Source of the DNA: Reticulitermes lucifugus
Taxonomy: Eukaryota; Arthropoda; Insecta; Blattodea; Rhinotermitidae
Reading direction: 5' to 3'
NCBI GenBank assembly: GCA_026260175.1
Contig: JAKCWW010000100.1
Location: forward strand, 70,777-120,497
DNA length: 49,721 nucleotides
Both the position numbers and the translations under genes were made by a program. Under the pieces are notes generated by a model. That model had not been told where the DNA came from and searched no databases. It saw nothing but the letters and a program-made list of their open reading frames with translations. This document shows, piece after piece, positions 19,951-31,796 of the stretch; position 1 is the stretch's first letter, and each line of letters starts with the position of its first letter.

Positions 19951-21361
19951 ATAATAAACTCTTGAAGTGAAATTTTGTGTTGCATGAAAAAAGAGTAATT
20001 CTCTAACATCTCTGCAACTACAATCCTATCAAGAAGAAATATTCGAGATTTGAGACTCCCACAACCCCGATTTTGAGGAGTCTGCCCTTCTGGAATATTA
20101 AGCTGCGTAGCGCTTAACCTAACATGCCCCGATTTTTCAAAGAAACATGCCGTCTTCTTCTTCAAGGTTTGGTAGTTCTTCTAGGACTCACCAAACTCTC
20201 CAAACTCTGAAGATGAAGGCTTTACTTTGCTTTGAAAAGCCGGGATTTGTCAAATTAGGCGCTAAACATCGTATCGTCACAAGAAATAAATCTTCAAGAA
20301 CAAATACTGTGCAAGTAGTTAGTTAGTTAGAATTCCCGATACGAAGTGGAAAGACTAAACGCAATCGACCAAATTTTGGTAATTATTGCGTGTTTATGTC
20401 CTGTGACAAGGCCAAGTAATAATATTGCAGACATAATTAGGTATGTGGGGTCCCCACTGCAATGATTACAAAGATAAAATGTAATTTTATTATAAGTTTT
20501 AATAAAAGAAACAGAAACAAATTTCTACGCAATTAACCTACTTTCCAGTGCCTTGTATCCAACTGTCCGCAATTTTTCTGCTACCACATCAGAACAAAAT
20601 ACTTCCTGTTGAAAATTCAGCCATTCTTTGACAGCACATTTCTTGATTAATTACTATTTCATATGCAAGTACCTCAACAGTGATTCATTGGATTTCCAGA
20701 GTAATTAGTTTGGTCTGTGTCGTAATTCGAACTCATAATCGACAATTACTCAGGGCATGCCTCTTCAAAGGCCTTCCTCCATGTTACTTTGAATGCTTGC
20801 CATCCTTCGTAAAGTTTCCTCTGGCTGACGCAAGTAGACTACCGCCACACGGAACTGCCGTGTTTCCCTAAATTTTACACAAAGTGTCCTCATACATACG
20901 ACCACAATCCTCCCTCCAGTTTGGGTTTTTCCAACAGTAGAATAATCACTCTAAATATTACTGCATAATTGTCAAACAAAGAACAAAGAAAATTAAGAAA
21001 ATGCACGTGAAGTCTTCGTATTGGAGATGAAAGTATTCTGGGCTATGGTGTCATGTACACTGGTATTTAGCTATCAAACTACAACTACTAACTTACCTCA
21101 AATCGCTCAAATTCCCTATTGCTTTTATCAGTCAAATTTCACTATAATGTGCAAAATACTTTCGAAACAATTTAAAATTTACATCGTCTACTTACTTGCC
21201 CCCTATTACGATTTATATAAATGAGAATTATAACGTGTTAGGAATGCATATTACTATAGAGATGTACGCTAGTTCATTGCTCGAGACCAGTAAGTAGTGC
21301 CATATGTGAGCCAGTTACACTCCGTTAAGCTGTTTAAATTACGGCTAAAGAAATTCAAATG
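19951..21361. other. Intergenic DNA, no gene seen
   Basis: Frames of 63-79 codons on both strands are unrecognised. A (TTAG)-type run lies at about 20315-20331. A block at 21292-21314 matches one at 38622-38642 (AAGTAG, then TATGTGAGCCAG). Confidence 0.45.
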
Positions 21362-21508
21362 TCTGAATCTTGATTTCAGGCTTCCGCCGCAATGTTGATA
21401 AGATCTGTGCCCTTGTGGGTATTACGCGTCGTCGTGTGGTAATTGTTTACCGACTTTTGGGACTGATACGTAATATCCCAGAATAGTGCAGATCTTAAAC
21501 CTCTGAAT
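21362..21508. mobile_element. Foldback element, second copy
   Basis: After TTGATTTCAGGCTTCCGCCG comes a left arm with GATCTGTGCCCTTGTGGG and TATTACGCGTCGTCGTGTGG, a short centre GTTTACCGACTTTTGGGAC, and a right arm ACGTAATATCCCAGAATAG and TGCAGATCTTAA, the reverse complement of the left. The tail and arms match the 975-1248 element read on the minus strand, but most of the inner arm and centre is deleted. TCTGAAT at 21362-21368 and 21502-21508 may be a 7-bp target duplication. Confidence 0.65.
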
Positions 21509-21780
21509 GTCGTTGCAAAAGTCAATATATCTGCCATGTGCATTCCTGAAAAGTTTTAATTTTAAAATTATCAACGTACGGAATTAAAAAGAAACGTAAA
21601 GAAGTGTTGAGAAGCCAGTGAAGATATTAGACGGCATTGTAAGGGGTAAAAAGCCAAAGGTTTATATTTCCCTTTATGGAAAATGTATCTGTGTTTAGTT
21701 TTGTTTAAGTTGACATAATTTTATTTTTCTTAAATTCGGCTTCTTCCGACAAGAATAACTGAATTATGTTCACTAATTTT

Positions 21781-22060
21781 CTTATCATTCAGGCCTACGC
21801 CCGTCCAGGGCCCGCCCAAGGCATGTGGACACCCCGGGCAGGCTAGTAATTTTGTGCCCTTTAAAACATAAATTATTTAAACTTTTGCAGCCTAGGACAG
21901 GGCTGGCAAAAACTTTTGCGGGCGCATACCAATATTTCGGGTAATTTGTTGAGAAATTCTTTCACGTGTGGCAACCTGAGTTTACTAACACCATGTTTCC
22001 GATTAATCCAGTGACGCTTTAGGGCAGCTCCCGGCTGGCCCGCCCTAAGATCGGCACTGC
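21781..22060. repeat. GC-rich transposon-like patch (hAT-like ends, uncertain)
   Basis: Against an AT-rich background this patch carries CCAGGGCCCGCCCAAGGC (21797-21814), CAGGGCTGGCAAAAAC (about 21899) and GGCCCGCCCTAAGATCGG followed by CACTG (to about 22058). The strings CAGTGCC (minus strand at the right end) and CAGGGCTGGC resemble hAT termini, but no matching pair or 8-bp duplication was found. A 67-codon minus frame is not recognised. Confidence 0.3.
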
Positions 22061-22208
22061 GACCTTCATCACGCACTATGCAGCATCATACTTTTATTTT
22101 CCCCATTATTACGTAGTCTGTCTTACGACAGGCCTCTAGCTTCCTTTAAAGCGAGTTCTCCAGAGAGTGCCATACAGTTGAATTTAAACACTTTTTAAAA
22201 TTGTCTGT

Positions 22209-22275
22209 GGAGCCTGGATAGCTCAGTCTCTATAGTGACCAGGCTACGGGCCGGACGTTCGAGGAACCGCAGCTA
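22209..22275 (+). mobile_element. tRNA-like head of SINE family 1
   Basis: GGAGCCTGGATAGCTCAGTC (A-box region) followed by AGGCTACGGGCCGGACGTTC and GAGGAACC (B-box region) is the head of family 1 in plus orientation. It matches the reverse complement of the heads at 4.45 and 38.5 kb. The body expected downstream is absent here; a body without a complete head lies at 22.7 kb, so one copy may have been split. Confidence 0.65.
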
Positions 22276-22554
22276 CAAGTCATCGTAAGATTCATAAATT
22301 CTCAATCCCATTATAATACTACCATGACATAGGATAAATATAAAACTGTCATAAACAAACAATTGAATATTCCGTCTTACTTCAACTGACTACGCCGGGA
22401 TACCAAATATCTCTCAAATCAACTATACTCATTTTAATGTTAAATATTAATTAAGCACAAAGAAAAGCAACATGTATGAAAGAAAACAATTTTGTAAAAA
22501 TTGAGATCTCATTTTGGTAAAAGCAATTGTACAGTCCTTTACCTGTTTTGATAA
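22276..22554. other. AT-rich DNA between SINE pieces
   Basis: About 280 bases with no gene. The segment lies between the head at 22209-22275 and the body at 22700-22917 and may include inserted sequence. Confidence 0.4.
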
Positions 22555-22630
22555 GTATTGAGCTTGATGATGACACTTTAGGCTCGAAACATGTTGCAAT
22601 AAGTACTACAAATAAAGTTTGTTAATGGTT
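22555..22630 (+). repeat. Motif resembling Penelope-like element terminus
   Basis: TTGATGATGACAC, then TTTAGGCTCGAAACATGTTG and AATAAAGTTTGTTAATGG. The sequence shares GAAACATGT with the 11.55-kb site and the general TTGANGA - spacer - CGAAAC layout. The presumed stem between the two boxes is poor (GAGC upstream with GCTC), so a functional hammerhead fold is unlikely. It interrupts or lies beside a split SINE. Confidence 0.35.
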
Positions 22631-22699
22631 TCTTCTCTTCTAATTATACAAAAGCACAACGGGATGTCTAACTTTAAAAACAGAACTTTAAATTTAAAA

Positions 22700-22917
22700 T
22701 AATAGTTCGATTCCCGGTAGGGTTTGGAGATATTTCTCTTTTCCACACTGTTCCAACAGGGCCTGGGACTCATCTGACCTCCTACTTAATCGGTACTGAG
22801 ACTTTATCCTCAGGGTAGAGTGGCCGGATTGTAAAGTTACCACTCACCTCCATCTAGTGCCGGCGTTAATAATGACTGGAACTACAATTCTTCTTCACCC
22901 ATATGCCTTCATGGAGC
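22700..22917 (+). mobile_element. tRNA-derived SINE, family 1 body (plus strand)
   Basis: Starts at a B-box-like AGTTCGATTCCCGG (22704-22717), then CAACAGGGCCTGGGACTC, CTCCTACTTAATCGGTACTG, CACTCACCTCCATCTAGTG, and ends ATATGCCTTCATGGAG. This is the family 1 body in plus orientation. The 5' head half is missing or displaced to 22209-22275. Confidence 0.75.
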
Positions 22918-25789
22918 AAAGAGGTACAATTTTTGTTGCAAAGTAAGGGATTGCAGAATGATTTTGAAAGGCAAATTACGGTAAGTGAAACAGTCGTGGC
23001 TTATTCTATATTACTATCACAGTATTTCTTACGGAGATAGTTATAAATAATCTCACGCTCAGTAAGTGTACCAATATGGCAAGGATTCAAAACCATGACC
23101 TTCCGCCTATAAAAACGAAATACTGACATATGAACGGCGACGTTTGAAATATTATCATAATTTTTTTTGTATCAGTCATTTGAATTCAGCTAATAAAGTA
23201 GCTCCTTCGGGAAAGGTTACTTCTTGAGAAGTTGACAGTGACTGATCTGATACATAAAGCCATCGTATTGTACAGAAATCTAACATTTATTATTGCATTC
23301 ACCAGAGACCACCACTGGGTGTGTTGCATTGCACAGCCTCATAACCCATTTGACTATAATCTACTATAATACTAAAATGTAAGCAGAGATCTGAGCTCTT
23401 TCTCCCAAATACTATTTCAAATACTATTTTATATACATTTGTCTTCTTCCTCATGCGTGCTACTTGCCTTGATCAACTCATTTGCATTGGTCCGTTGACT
23501 CCAATTATGTATGACGAAGAGCGCAAATCATCAAGCAACTCTCGTTGTATAATTTTGTTGGTTACTTGATTGAATTACTCGTCATTTATTGTGTTACAGC
23601 TTGCTACAACATTTGTTCTCTGACGGTACACCGCTTCAATATTCATTGAGTATTGGTGTTACGGTGGGCTATATATTATGTGTATGGTGATCGTGTAGGA
23701 GTGAGAGAGACGAACTACTGAGGTGAGGTACAGTAAGCCTGCATGTCAATGAATCAATTGGACAGATTGCTGTCGGTGCTAAAATGTGGCTACAGGCGTG
23801 GGATGGGTTGGGGGGAAGAGATACATGTATACAGTGATTGAAACCCCAGATAATATTGTTGTGGATTTGTGCGAATCTGCGTATGACATTATGATCGAGC
23901 ATTTCATGCGGTCTGTGATGCATTACCTTAGCGCTGGAATGGAATGAGAATGAAGGGGGTTATGGATAAAGGATGGGTTGTTCAATCCCCCTACTAACAT
24001 ATATATTCGCACATATAACTATGATTGGAACCGTGTTAAATATATGAAATCTGGACTAAAAGGACTTTGCCCTTCTTAAAGGTAAAGGAAAAGAACTTTT
24101 GGTACAGTATTAAATTCTGAATTAATAATTGCTAATTATCGCCAAACAATTTCGACTGTAATTTCTATAAAGTACAAAATAATAATTTATGGCTTTTCAA
24201 CAACAAAACCTCAGTCGAAATGGAAGCACAATGCATAAGTAAGCGTAATAAATTAGAGTAAGAGACCAGGACACCTTAGCATTTAATGATCATTTAAACG
24301 CAAATAAACACTTTAACTAATTCACACCTAATAGAATTCTTACCGTTGATCGGTAAAAATTATAATTTTAATTAATAAACTTTCAATTTTAAAATTAAGG
24401 TCTTGACTGTGGATTTCTGAGGTGGAAAAAAGTAGCAAATATATTTTAGCGCCAGGCTGATTCACAGTATTTTTTTCATACTGAATTTTCGGTAGCTATT
24501 TCTTAACGAAGCTTTAGAATTTCTTCATCCAACACTTCGTATTACCAATTATTGGATTAAAATATTAGTTGTATGCTGCAGGGACAAGTAAAGGAAGCAT
24601 GTTATGCCGAATACATATTTTTCGTAATATTTTAAAAATAACTGAACAAGAGTGATATTTATGCTCTCATATACGTATGTCACACTGGAGTTATTTCGAT
24701 CACGTTTTGTAATGGAAGTCTTTTCAAAATTTTGCGAACTGTCTCAAATTTCATACCGAGTGGCTCAATAGAAATAGAACTTTTCACACAAGACTAAATA
24801 CGGATTCGTAGGGCATACATCTGGTATCTAAACGTCTAGCTTCTTTTCCAAAGCGAGGGAGAAAAATGCCTTGTGTTTATAAATCTTTGTGTCTTTCCAT
24901 TAGTCACCGATTTATTCAGTTTTTAAGAGTGACGCGAATTTAGAACTCAGGCCACAAGAGGAAACAGTGTCAAACACGACATATCTTTCCTTAACGCAGC
25001 TGTGTAGATGGAGATGACCGCTTGGAAGAACGATGCACAGAGACGCCATGCAGGCCAATTTACACAGCTTATCTAACTTCCACATCCTCACTTGTACAGT
25101 TACTGACTGTGGAGTCTGTAGCTGACCTTGGCAGTGGTTTGCGCCAGAAAGAGGCGACTGTCCCTTTTTTGTGACCAGTAACCGGAGTGTTCCACTTAAA
25201 AATATATTAGGCTGAAGTGCAGTCGTGTTTGGCGCTTGTGAGATAATACGGTTATTTTTTGTAGTGTTCTACGTGGTTTGAGCTGTGCATAAATTCGGCT
25301 TTAAGCCTGATTTAAACGGAAAAAGTCATGCATTTATAGAGACTCGTGTTTTCGAAAGGATCTCTATGTACTCCTCCTACCACCCGAGTGTTATGATAAG
25401 CTACCTACGATGTGCAAGTTCAACTGTATTCTCTTGAGTAAAGGAGAGTACTTGCATATACAAGATGAGTACTGATTGCAATTTGACAATTATCCCCATT
25501 ACACTATTGCTTCCCCTCACTTTCTCCTCTTGCGGGCAAGTATATATAGTCTTTTTGGTTGGAAAATTAGCATTCATGATTTGGAAATCTAGAGGTAATA
25601 ATAGATAGAATGAGAAAAATAGTTACACTGTACCTACATTTGGTAACTTGTTGATGGTACGATTAGTTTTTCTCGAATGTTTGCATTTAAAATGTATTAC
25701 ATTTTTAGTTATATATTATTTTATTACTGCTTGAATTTAAAGAACTATATGTTTCAGATTTTTTACATATCCACTTTATATCTAGAAGC
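22918..25789. other. AT-rich intergenic DNA, no gene seen
   Basis: Nearly 2.9 kb. A GC-leaning patch at 23640-23970 has an 84-codon minus frame without recognised domain. GGATTCAAAACC at about 23093 resembles a reversed B box but has no SINE context. Otherwise no inverted repeats, transposon ends or exons were found. Confidence 0.5.
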
Positions 25790-25799
25790 CTACAGGTTA

Positions 25800-25860
25800 C
25801 AATGTACAAGACCCCATTTTACCTCTCGTTTTATACGGATGTGAAACAGTGTCTTACCCA
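25800..25860 (+). pseudogene. LINE reverse-transcriptase fragment
   Basis: In one frame the segment reads VQDPILPLVLYGCETVS, the counterpart of the IHRTIIFPVV*CGCET stretch in the 8.15-kb LINE. Only about 17 codons are recognisable and flanking sequence does not continue the homology. It is likely a truncated remnant, possibly of the same LINE family. Confidence 0.55.
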
Positions 25861-28800
25861 CGCCCGCTCAACCCGTAGCTCGTGGGAAACATGTCCGCGA
25901 CAGAGTGCTACATTGACAGCGGATACATTTGAAATGAGGAAACGTCTTTCAACCCTTGCTCTGGCAAAGTCAAGATAGAACGCCGAAGATATTTTGAAAA
26001 GTTATGAGCGGTTTATTTACGAAGGCGTAGATTATATTACTAATTCATTTTGTAAAAATGTGCTAAAAATAGGCCATCCTAGCCCTTGTTTTGAATTGCA
26101 TTTTTTAAAAAAGTTTCTATTATTTTTAATGTGTTTTTGCTGCACTTGATGTATAGACAAATATACCGGTAAAATTATACATTTATTTGCACATATACTT
26201 ATTCTTTCTTCATTCTGAGTATTTAATTTCATGTTGCCTGCACGCAGTCAAAATTGTGCCGGTTTCCCGTACAACATAACATATTGAGCGGATCTGGTCT
26301 AATCCTAAGAAACTTCAATAGATACAATTCATGAAATTTAATCTCTTTGCTGACGAATGCTGCCCAGCTGCGCAGTATTCATACTCCTTTACTGGAAGAT
26401 CTGTTCAATCAATGGACGGAGCAGGAAATTCAAGGCGTTTCTCTCCCAATTCGAAGTAAATTTACACTTTCGGAGATTAATATATCATCAACAAGAGAAG
26501 CTACGAAAGAGTAACTTGTTCGTTATATCGGTCGATAGAATAGTAAAGTATTTAATTCCTTTATTGTACCTTTAGTTGCTATATAATATTCAAGTTTCAT
26601 GCACCTTGGATGTCATACTGTAGGAATTACTAATAAGATTAATAACTATATCAAAACACATTCTGATAAAATTATTTTTTGGAATTATATAATTTTCATG
26701 CCTCTGTTTATGCACTGTGTTTTGTCTTACGAAAGGGTTTACACAAAACAGAACTAGTCGTAAGCCCTCTATTTTCTTTCACAAATTTATTGCATTCATC
26801 CCGGTCACTTGAGTCACGAATTCAAGGTGGAGAGTAATCTCTGATACACGATTTTGGAAGGAAACTCCCTATAATGTCATCCCAAAGATTCCTTTTATAC
26901 TGTCAGAAAAAATATGTGATAAACATTATAGAAGGTGGAAAAGAAAGTATATAGAATTCCAAATCGATGTCTGAAAAAAGTATCAGGTGTTCTTTACGGA
27001 GGCGGGGAGAGGAGGTAGAAATACGGCATTACCTCTTCTCCCCTTCAACCACTGTGTCATGAGTGAAAAACATTTATATCATCTTCCTTTTTTTTTGATC
27101 TCGGGTTATTTCATAAATAATTTACATTTAAGAAGAAATACGCTTTTTATTAGACAAGGTGAGAATTATTTTCAAAATGCCCAGCCTTAAGCCTAGCATT
27201 TTGTGCATTTAACGCCACCAGCATCGTTGTCGTCATTACCTTCATCGGCAGCATCAGTGCCCTTATGGCCAATAACAACACCACCAACACCACCACTCCA
27301 TATGCTGCATGTGCCTCCCTTTTAAGGAATGTCGTTATAGAATAATTATTTATGTGCTGAGAGAAAATCCTCAATGAATTTATCATATAACTGCTTTGAT
27401 TCTGAAGCAGGATATTTCTGAATTTATTTTACAAATTTTAGCTATGAAAATTATATGTTTATTAAAGTATCAATTGTCAATTGACCTAAACAATTATCTC
27501 ATAACTAAGGAACTAACACTATATTGCGCATTCTTTCGACAAATTTAAGCCTATGTTTGCTCAGTTTTTAGAGGAATTCCTCCCTCTTAAGGAGACCAAT
27601 CCTAATTTCCGTGTTCTCACAGGGGCAGCATTGGGCCAAGTCATGGGCCACTTGAATTCAGCCTTATTATAATATTGTATTTCTCTACGCTCAATTTTAA
27701 CCTAACTCTCCAATATCTGTCTATATTTCGAAATTAGTGTATTTGTCAGGTTTGCTGATCAACGTTCTACATGGTGATGTCTTATTTTTCATGCATGCTA
27801 AATATCCTACTCAGCTTATCATTCTCGATTTAATAAATTATTATTTAGCGAATAAAGAAATTTGCGATATTTACTACTACGTAGGTTTCTCTACGAGCTT
27901 ATTTTGATTAATTATTAAACATTATAAATAATATGCTGTTTATTGTAACTGTTTCACTTCAGAGAATTTAAATTAAAGATTTAGAAGAACGAAAAAGCAT
28001 CCTTTAACGCTGTGTTCTATAAATTGATACATTTGTCCCTCAACTGAAAAATAAAATAGAAGCATGTCTTATACACTTTGTCAGCTGTGCTCTTCCCTCC
28101 CGCTTTATGATGGATGATGTTTCCATTCGTATTGGGGAGAATACTGTGACACTTGCTTCGGTTATTTATTAGTTATCGTATCCACAATACTTGTCACCCT
28201 GGCGCTGCTGGGGGATGTTGGTTGAAGGAAAGAATAAAGGGATGAAGCCGGAAGAGACTGTGGAGAGCGGAATTGGACGCGAGCTGGTTACCTATTGTTT
28301 TATGACAGAAAAATATTGTTTTGGGGATAAAATTCTGGAGAGCGATCTTTTCTTTCCAGCTTCGTTCTATTTGTGCATATTCTATGGCGTTTCCTGTGTT
28401 AGATTATGCTTTTATTTTGTGCTTATTCCAATTTGCTTAATTGTTTCTTCTTGAAAGGCGTGTTCAATTTATAATACTTTATACGTGTATCCATGAACCA
28501 CTACATGCCATGCATCGGGATATGTTTTAGGTATAACAATGTAATTAACGGTAAATATTCATGTAACTTATAATACATAATCAAATATGAAAAGGATTTT
28601 TGAGTATTCTTTTCGTAAACGAAAATTTATAATTGATTATTTCAACTACACTAGACTTTAGAAGTATGTAAATATTTGTAACAGAGCAGGAAAATCGAAA
28701 AATTTTAGGACATTTGAAAGAAAAAGTGGATAATTATTTAGTTAGGAGTGAATACATAATTTAGGAGCGATATATTATTGAGCACGCAGGAAAGGAACAA

Positions 28801-30628
28801 AAGAAAAATAACAGAAGTAGTCAAAGAGGGAATGTAAAACAGGATATATAGTCCATGTATGCAGACACAGGAGTATGAATAGAAATGAAACCAAATCATG
28901 TATTTATCGTGCAAAAACAAATTGAGAGTGAAGATTAATAATCACCTTCCCATATCTTTGCCCTTTCGAAAAAGATGACTTCATAAGTAGAAGAAGATGA
29001 TTATAATATTACATTTATAGAAAAATAGAATCAAAATTTCGAGATTAAATTACGTAACTATATCTATATATACTCAATACAGGCAAATATAAGGTTCCCT
29101 TTTATGTCATTATAATGTCCTCGAAATATTATTGAATAGCGGAAGAAAAGAAAATGACACACAAGAAATAGAAATATTAAAGAAGAAATGTTACTTAAGA
29201 CGCATAAACACAGAATGTATGAAAGTAAGGGAAACCAAGTCCCATCTTTATCTTCCAATATAAATGGAAAAGAAATAATAAGAAAGCATATAAGACAAAT
29301 GGGATGGAGGGGGTTGTGTGATGTGTAGGTATAGGAGACTATTTTCGAACACCCAAGTCAGTCGGTTTTGGTCCAACCGATGATACATCGTTTCATTTCC
29401 TTTCTTCTGTTACAGAGTTTCGTATTCCTATTGAATTCTTCCTTTTTCATTCAGTTTTATACAGCCATTCCTCTCCGGTTCTCTCTTTTGGCAGCTCAGT
29501 TTTTTCTTTCTTACACAGTTAATAATTCCCACATCTGCTGCACACAAGCCACTAGCAGTAACATCGAAGTAGTCTGACAGAAGATAATCAAATTCGGTGT
29601 TAATAAAATTGAATAATTTTGACACATTTGAGCAATCGGATACATTCATTTAATTTACGGTCTTAATTACTTCTGGCGTCATATAATACAATACTTTGCT
29701 TCATGATGAAAAGCGGATTGGGCTAAATTGGATAAATTGTTAATACACTTGTTATGTTACCCTTCCGACATAAAATGTGAAATAATTCTTAACATCGAAC
29801 AGATAACGCTGTCTTAAGTACCTAACTAACAAGGCTTCAGAGACTTTATTCAATACTTTATATTTCTAGACCTGAAGAGAAATTTCCCATCACTTGTGTA
29901 ATAATAACATTTTTAGAGCTCCCAATTTAACCATAGACTAAAGCAGGTTACTCCAATGCATTCTGTTCTCAAATACTCTTCATGTATGTTCTTCCCTTAG
30001 ATAGCCTTACGCACTGACACAAAATAACAGGTAAAATGTTTGTTTTGTACGGTTCAGTAGATTTGGAAAACCCTGCATAAAAATTTCACCTGCTGAGCGT
30101 AATCCTGTTAAGGAATAATCAGATACAAATATCACAAAGTCTTTATTAATTAAAAGCAGAATATTTTCTTCATTTATGTCAACAGACACCTGATTACCCA
30201 ATTGATTTATATCATCAAACCTTTACATATAAATTACAAGTAATCTTAAAATCCCTCCATATTTATTCCACAGCACAGATACAGTAGTAATTATGGTATG
30301 AGATCCTGAATGCTCAACACAATATAAATTGACAAAATGATATGTTGTCGGACTGGACACAACTTCTCCAACCCAGAAGAAGGCATGCTCCTGCGACATG
30401 CTGGTATCAATTAAACGTTACTCTGTATGAAAATCTAGGACACTGCAGTCTGGATCCTCAAATGATTCCAAATAAAACGTACGTATATTCTAAATTCTCC
30501 GCTTATATTTATTGTAAAATGTCGATGGATGTTAATAAGAGCAGGCGACACAAATTACATTAATAAGGAAAAAATATTTACACATCCCAACAAATCGCTG
30601 GGCAAACCAGCAAAGCTGTCGTTAACTT
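25861..30628. other. Long AT-rich intergenic stretch
   Basis: Close to 4.8 kb without a recognised gene or transposon end. A cryptic trinucleotide patch at 27220-27300 (ACCACC/AACACC/CATC strings) generates a Val/Leu-rich minus frame of 78 codons. The 87-codon plus frame at 28191-28454 has a hydrophobic C-terminal half but no recognised domain; AT-rich sequence commonly gives such frames. Purine-rich tracts occur around 28680-29310. Confidence 0.5.
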
Positions 30629-31008
30629 TTGTCACCATACAACGATAAATTTTATGCTCATGAGAGATGTAACCCTTTCCAATTTCGACCGAGATACTTT
30701 TCGCTCCGACTTATTTTAAATTTATGTGGGCCTTTTAAACAGCAGCCTTTGTACGTACGTACGTCACGTGTGGCGACGCGACGCCATAAGAAGGGTTCTT
30801 TATACAAAAAACGAACACAAAATATTTTAAGACAAGCGTCAGAATGTGTACGAACTGTAGCCTGTCCAGCGTCCTCTCGTGTTTGTGATAAATTTTGGCA
30901 TACGCGGTCCACTAAGAGACCTAGCGAGCTGTATCCTATTGTTCTAGTTGTTAATGCTGGATAAACCTTGCCATGGTATCGACTTTTACTCTCACTTCCC
31001 CTTTCCAC
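30629..31008. repeat. Region open on both strands, unidentified repeat candidate
   Basis: A 111-codon plus frame (30629-30964) and a 116-codon minus frame (30658-31008) overlap almost completely in a patch less AT-rich than its flanks. The minus frame includes FLWRRVATRDVRTY, which loosely resembles translations of SINE family 2 3' modules (FLWRRAPQQQLRTH at 10.45 kb), so part may be SINE- or transposon-derived. GTACGTACGTACGTCACGTG at 30755-30774 is a short palindromic tract. No protein family is recognised; not called a gene. Confidence 0.35.
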
Positions 31009-31480
31009 TTGAACCCTCCTTTATCACAACCCCTCCATTTTCTTTCCCTCTCCACTGAACTTCCAATATTTAATCCTTAATCTCACCTTCTAAGTCTGTC
31101 TTTCTCTCTTTTATGTCTGTACCTTTTGCAATTCTCTATACAACACATTTTCTCCTTCCCCTTCATCAATCCAAATTTTTCTGTCTCTTTCTATCACATC
31201 CTCTCCCTTCGAAAAGCTACCCCCTTGCTCTTCACGCAATGCTATTTGCAATTGAAGTCTGCCTGCTCATCTACCACCCAACCAACCACACACACACACA
31301 CACACGCACACACACACATACATACATACAGTCTTTCTTTTCTCTGTACCATTTACCCACCCACACTTGCCGTTTACCCTCCCTCATGAAAATTCTCTAT
31401 TATTCGCGTGCTCCCCAATACACATCCCTTATCCTTTCAACCCTTTTTGTACGTCTGCAGAGGCAGTGGGAGGCAATGCA
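31009..31480. repeat. Pyrimidine-rich tract on the plus strand
   Basis: The plus strand is dominated by C and T for about 470 bases, with a CA microsatellite inside. The skew removes stop codons and produces Pro/Ser/Leu/His-rich plus frames (133 codons at 31113-31514 and overlapping ones), which are composition artefacts. Similar tracts lie at 34.78-35.1 and 47.29-47.69 kb. Confidence 0.6.
31287..31330. repeat. CA/CATA microsatellite
   Basis: An alternating CA tract with one interrupting G runs into three CATA units. It lies within the pyrimidine-rich tract. Confidence 0.9.
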
Positions 31481-31796
31481 TGTGATATATTCCTCACGGA
31501 GTTGTCTCCACTAAAATACAGTCCAACAATTTTATCTTGCTCCAAGCAAGATAAGAATCCCTAATTTTTATTTGGCTCGGCTTTATCTAAACAAATTTCT
31601 TACACATGATTCAATAAATGTATCTTGACCTAACCAAGACAGAATATTTCTTCACAATTTCTAAAGTATACATATAGCTTCGCTTCTGTTTAATTTTCTA
31701 ACAAAACTGAAGATTTAAACAAAAGCCTGTAGTGGCCGTAAAGGGTGTAATTTATTTCCCTCTATGACTTTCGTTCTAAATAGCTTCCATCTATAA
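31481..31796. other. Intergenic DNA, no gene seen
   Basis: Short AT-rich stretch between the pyrimidine tract and a SINE fragment. Two near-repeats of AAGATAAGAATCCCTAATT/AAGACAGAATATTT type are seen around 31545-31650, each after TTGACC or TTGCTCC; not interpreted. Confidence 0.4.

Noticed and set aside
20315..20331. TTAG run as interstitial telomeric repeat
   Set aside because: The insect telomere unit is TTAGG; this is TTAG and matches the LINE 3' tails in the window.
28191..28454. 87-codon plus frame with Cys-containing hydrophobic C-terminus
   Set aside because: No family recognised, no signal peptide at the start and AT-rich composition; no gene context.
31113..31514. 133-codon plus frame rich in Pro, Ser, Leu and a His-Thr run
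   Set aside because: The His-Thr run is the CA microsatellite and the rest is the pyrimidine-rich tract, which has few stops on this strand.
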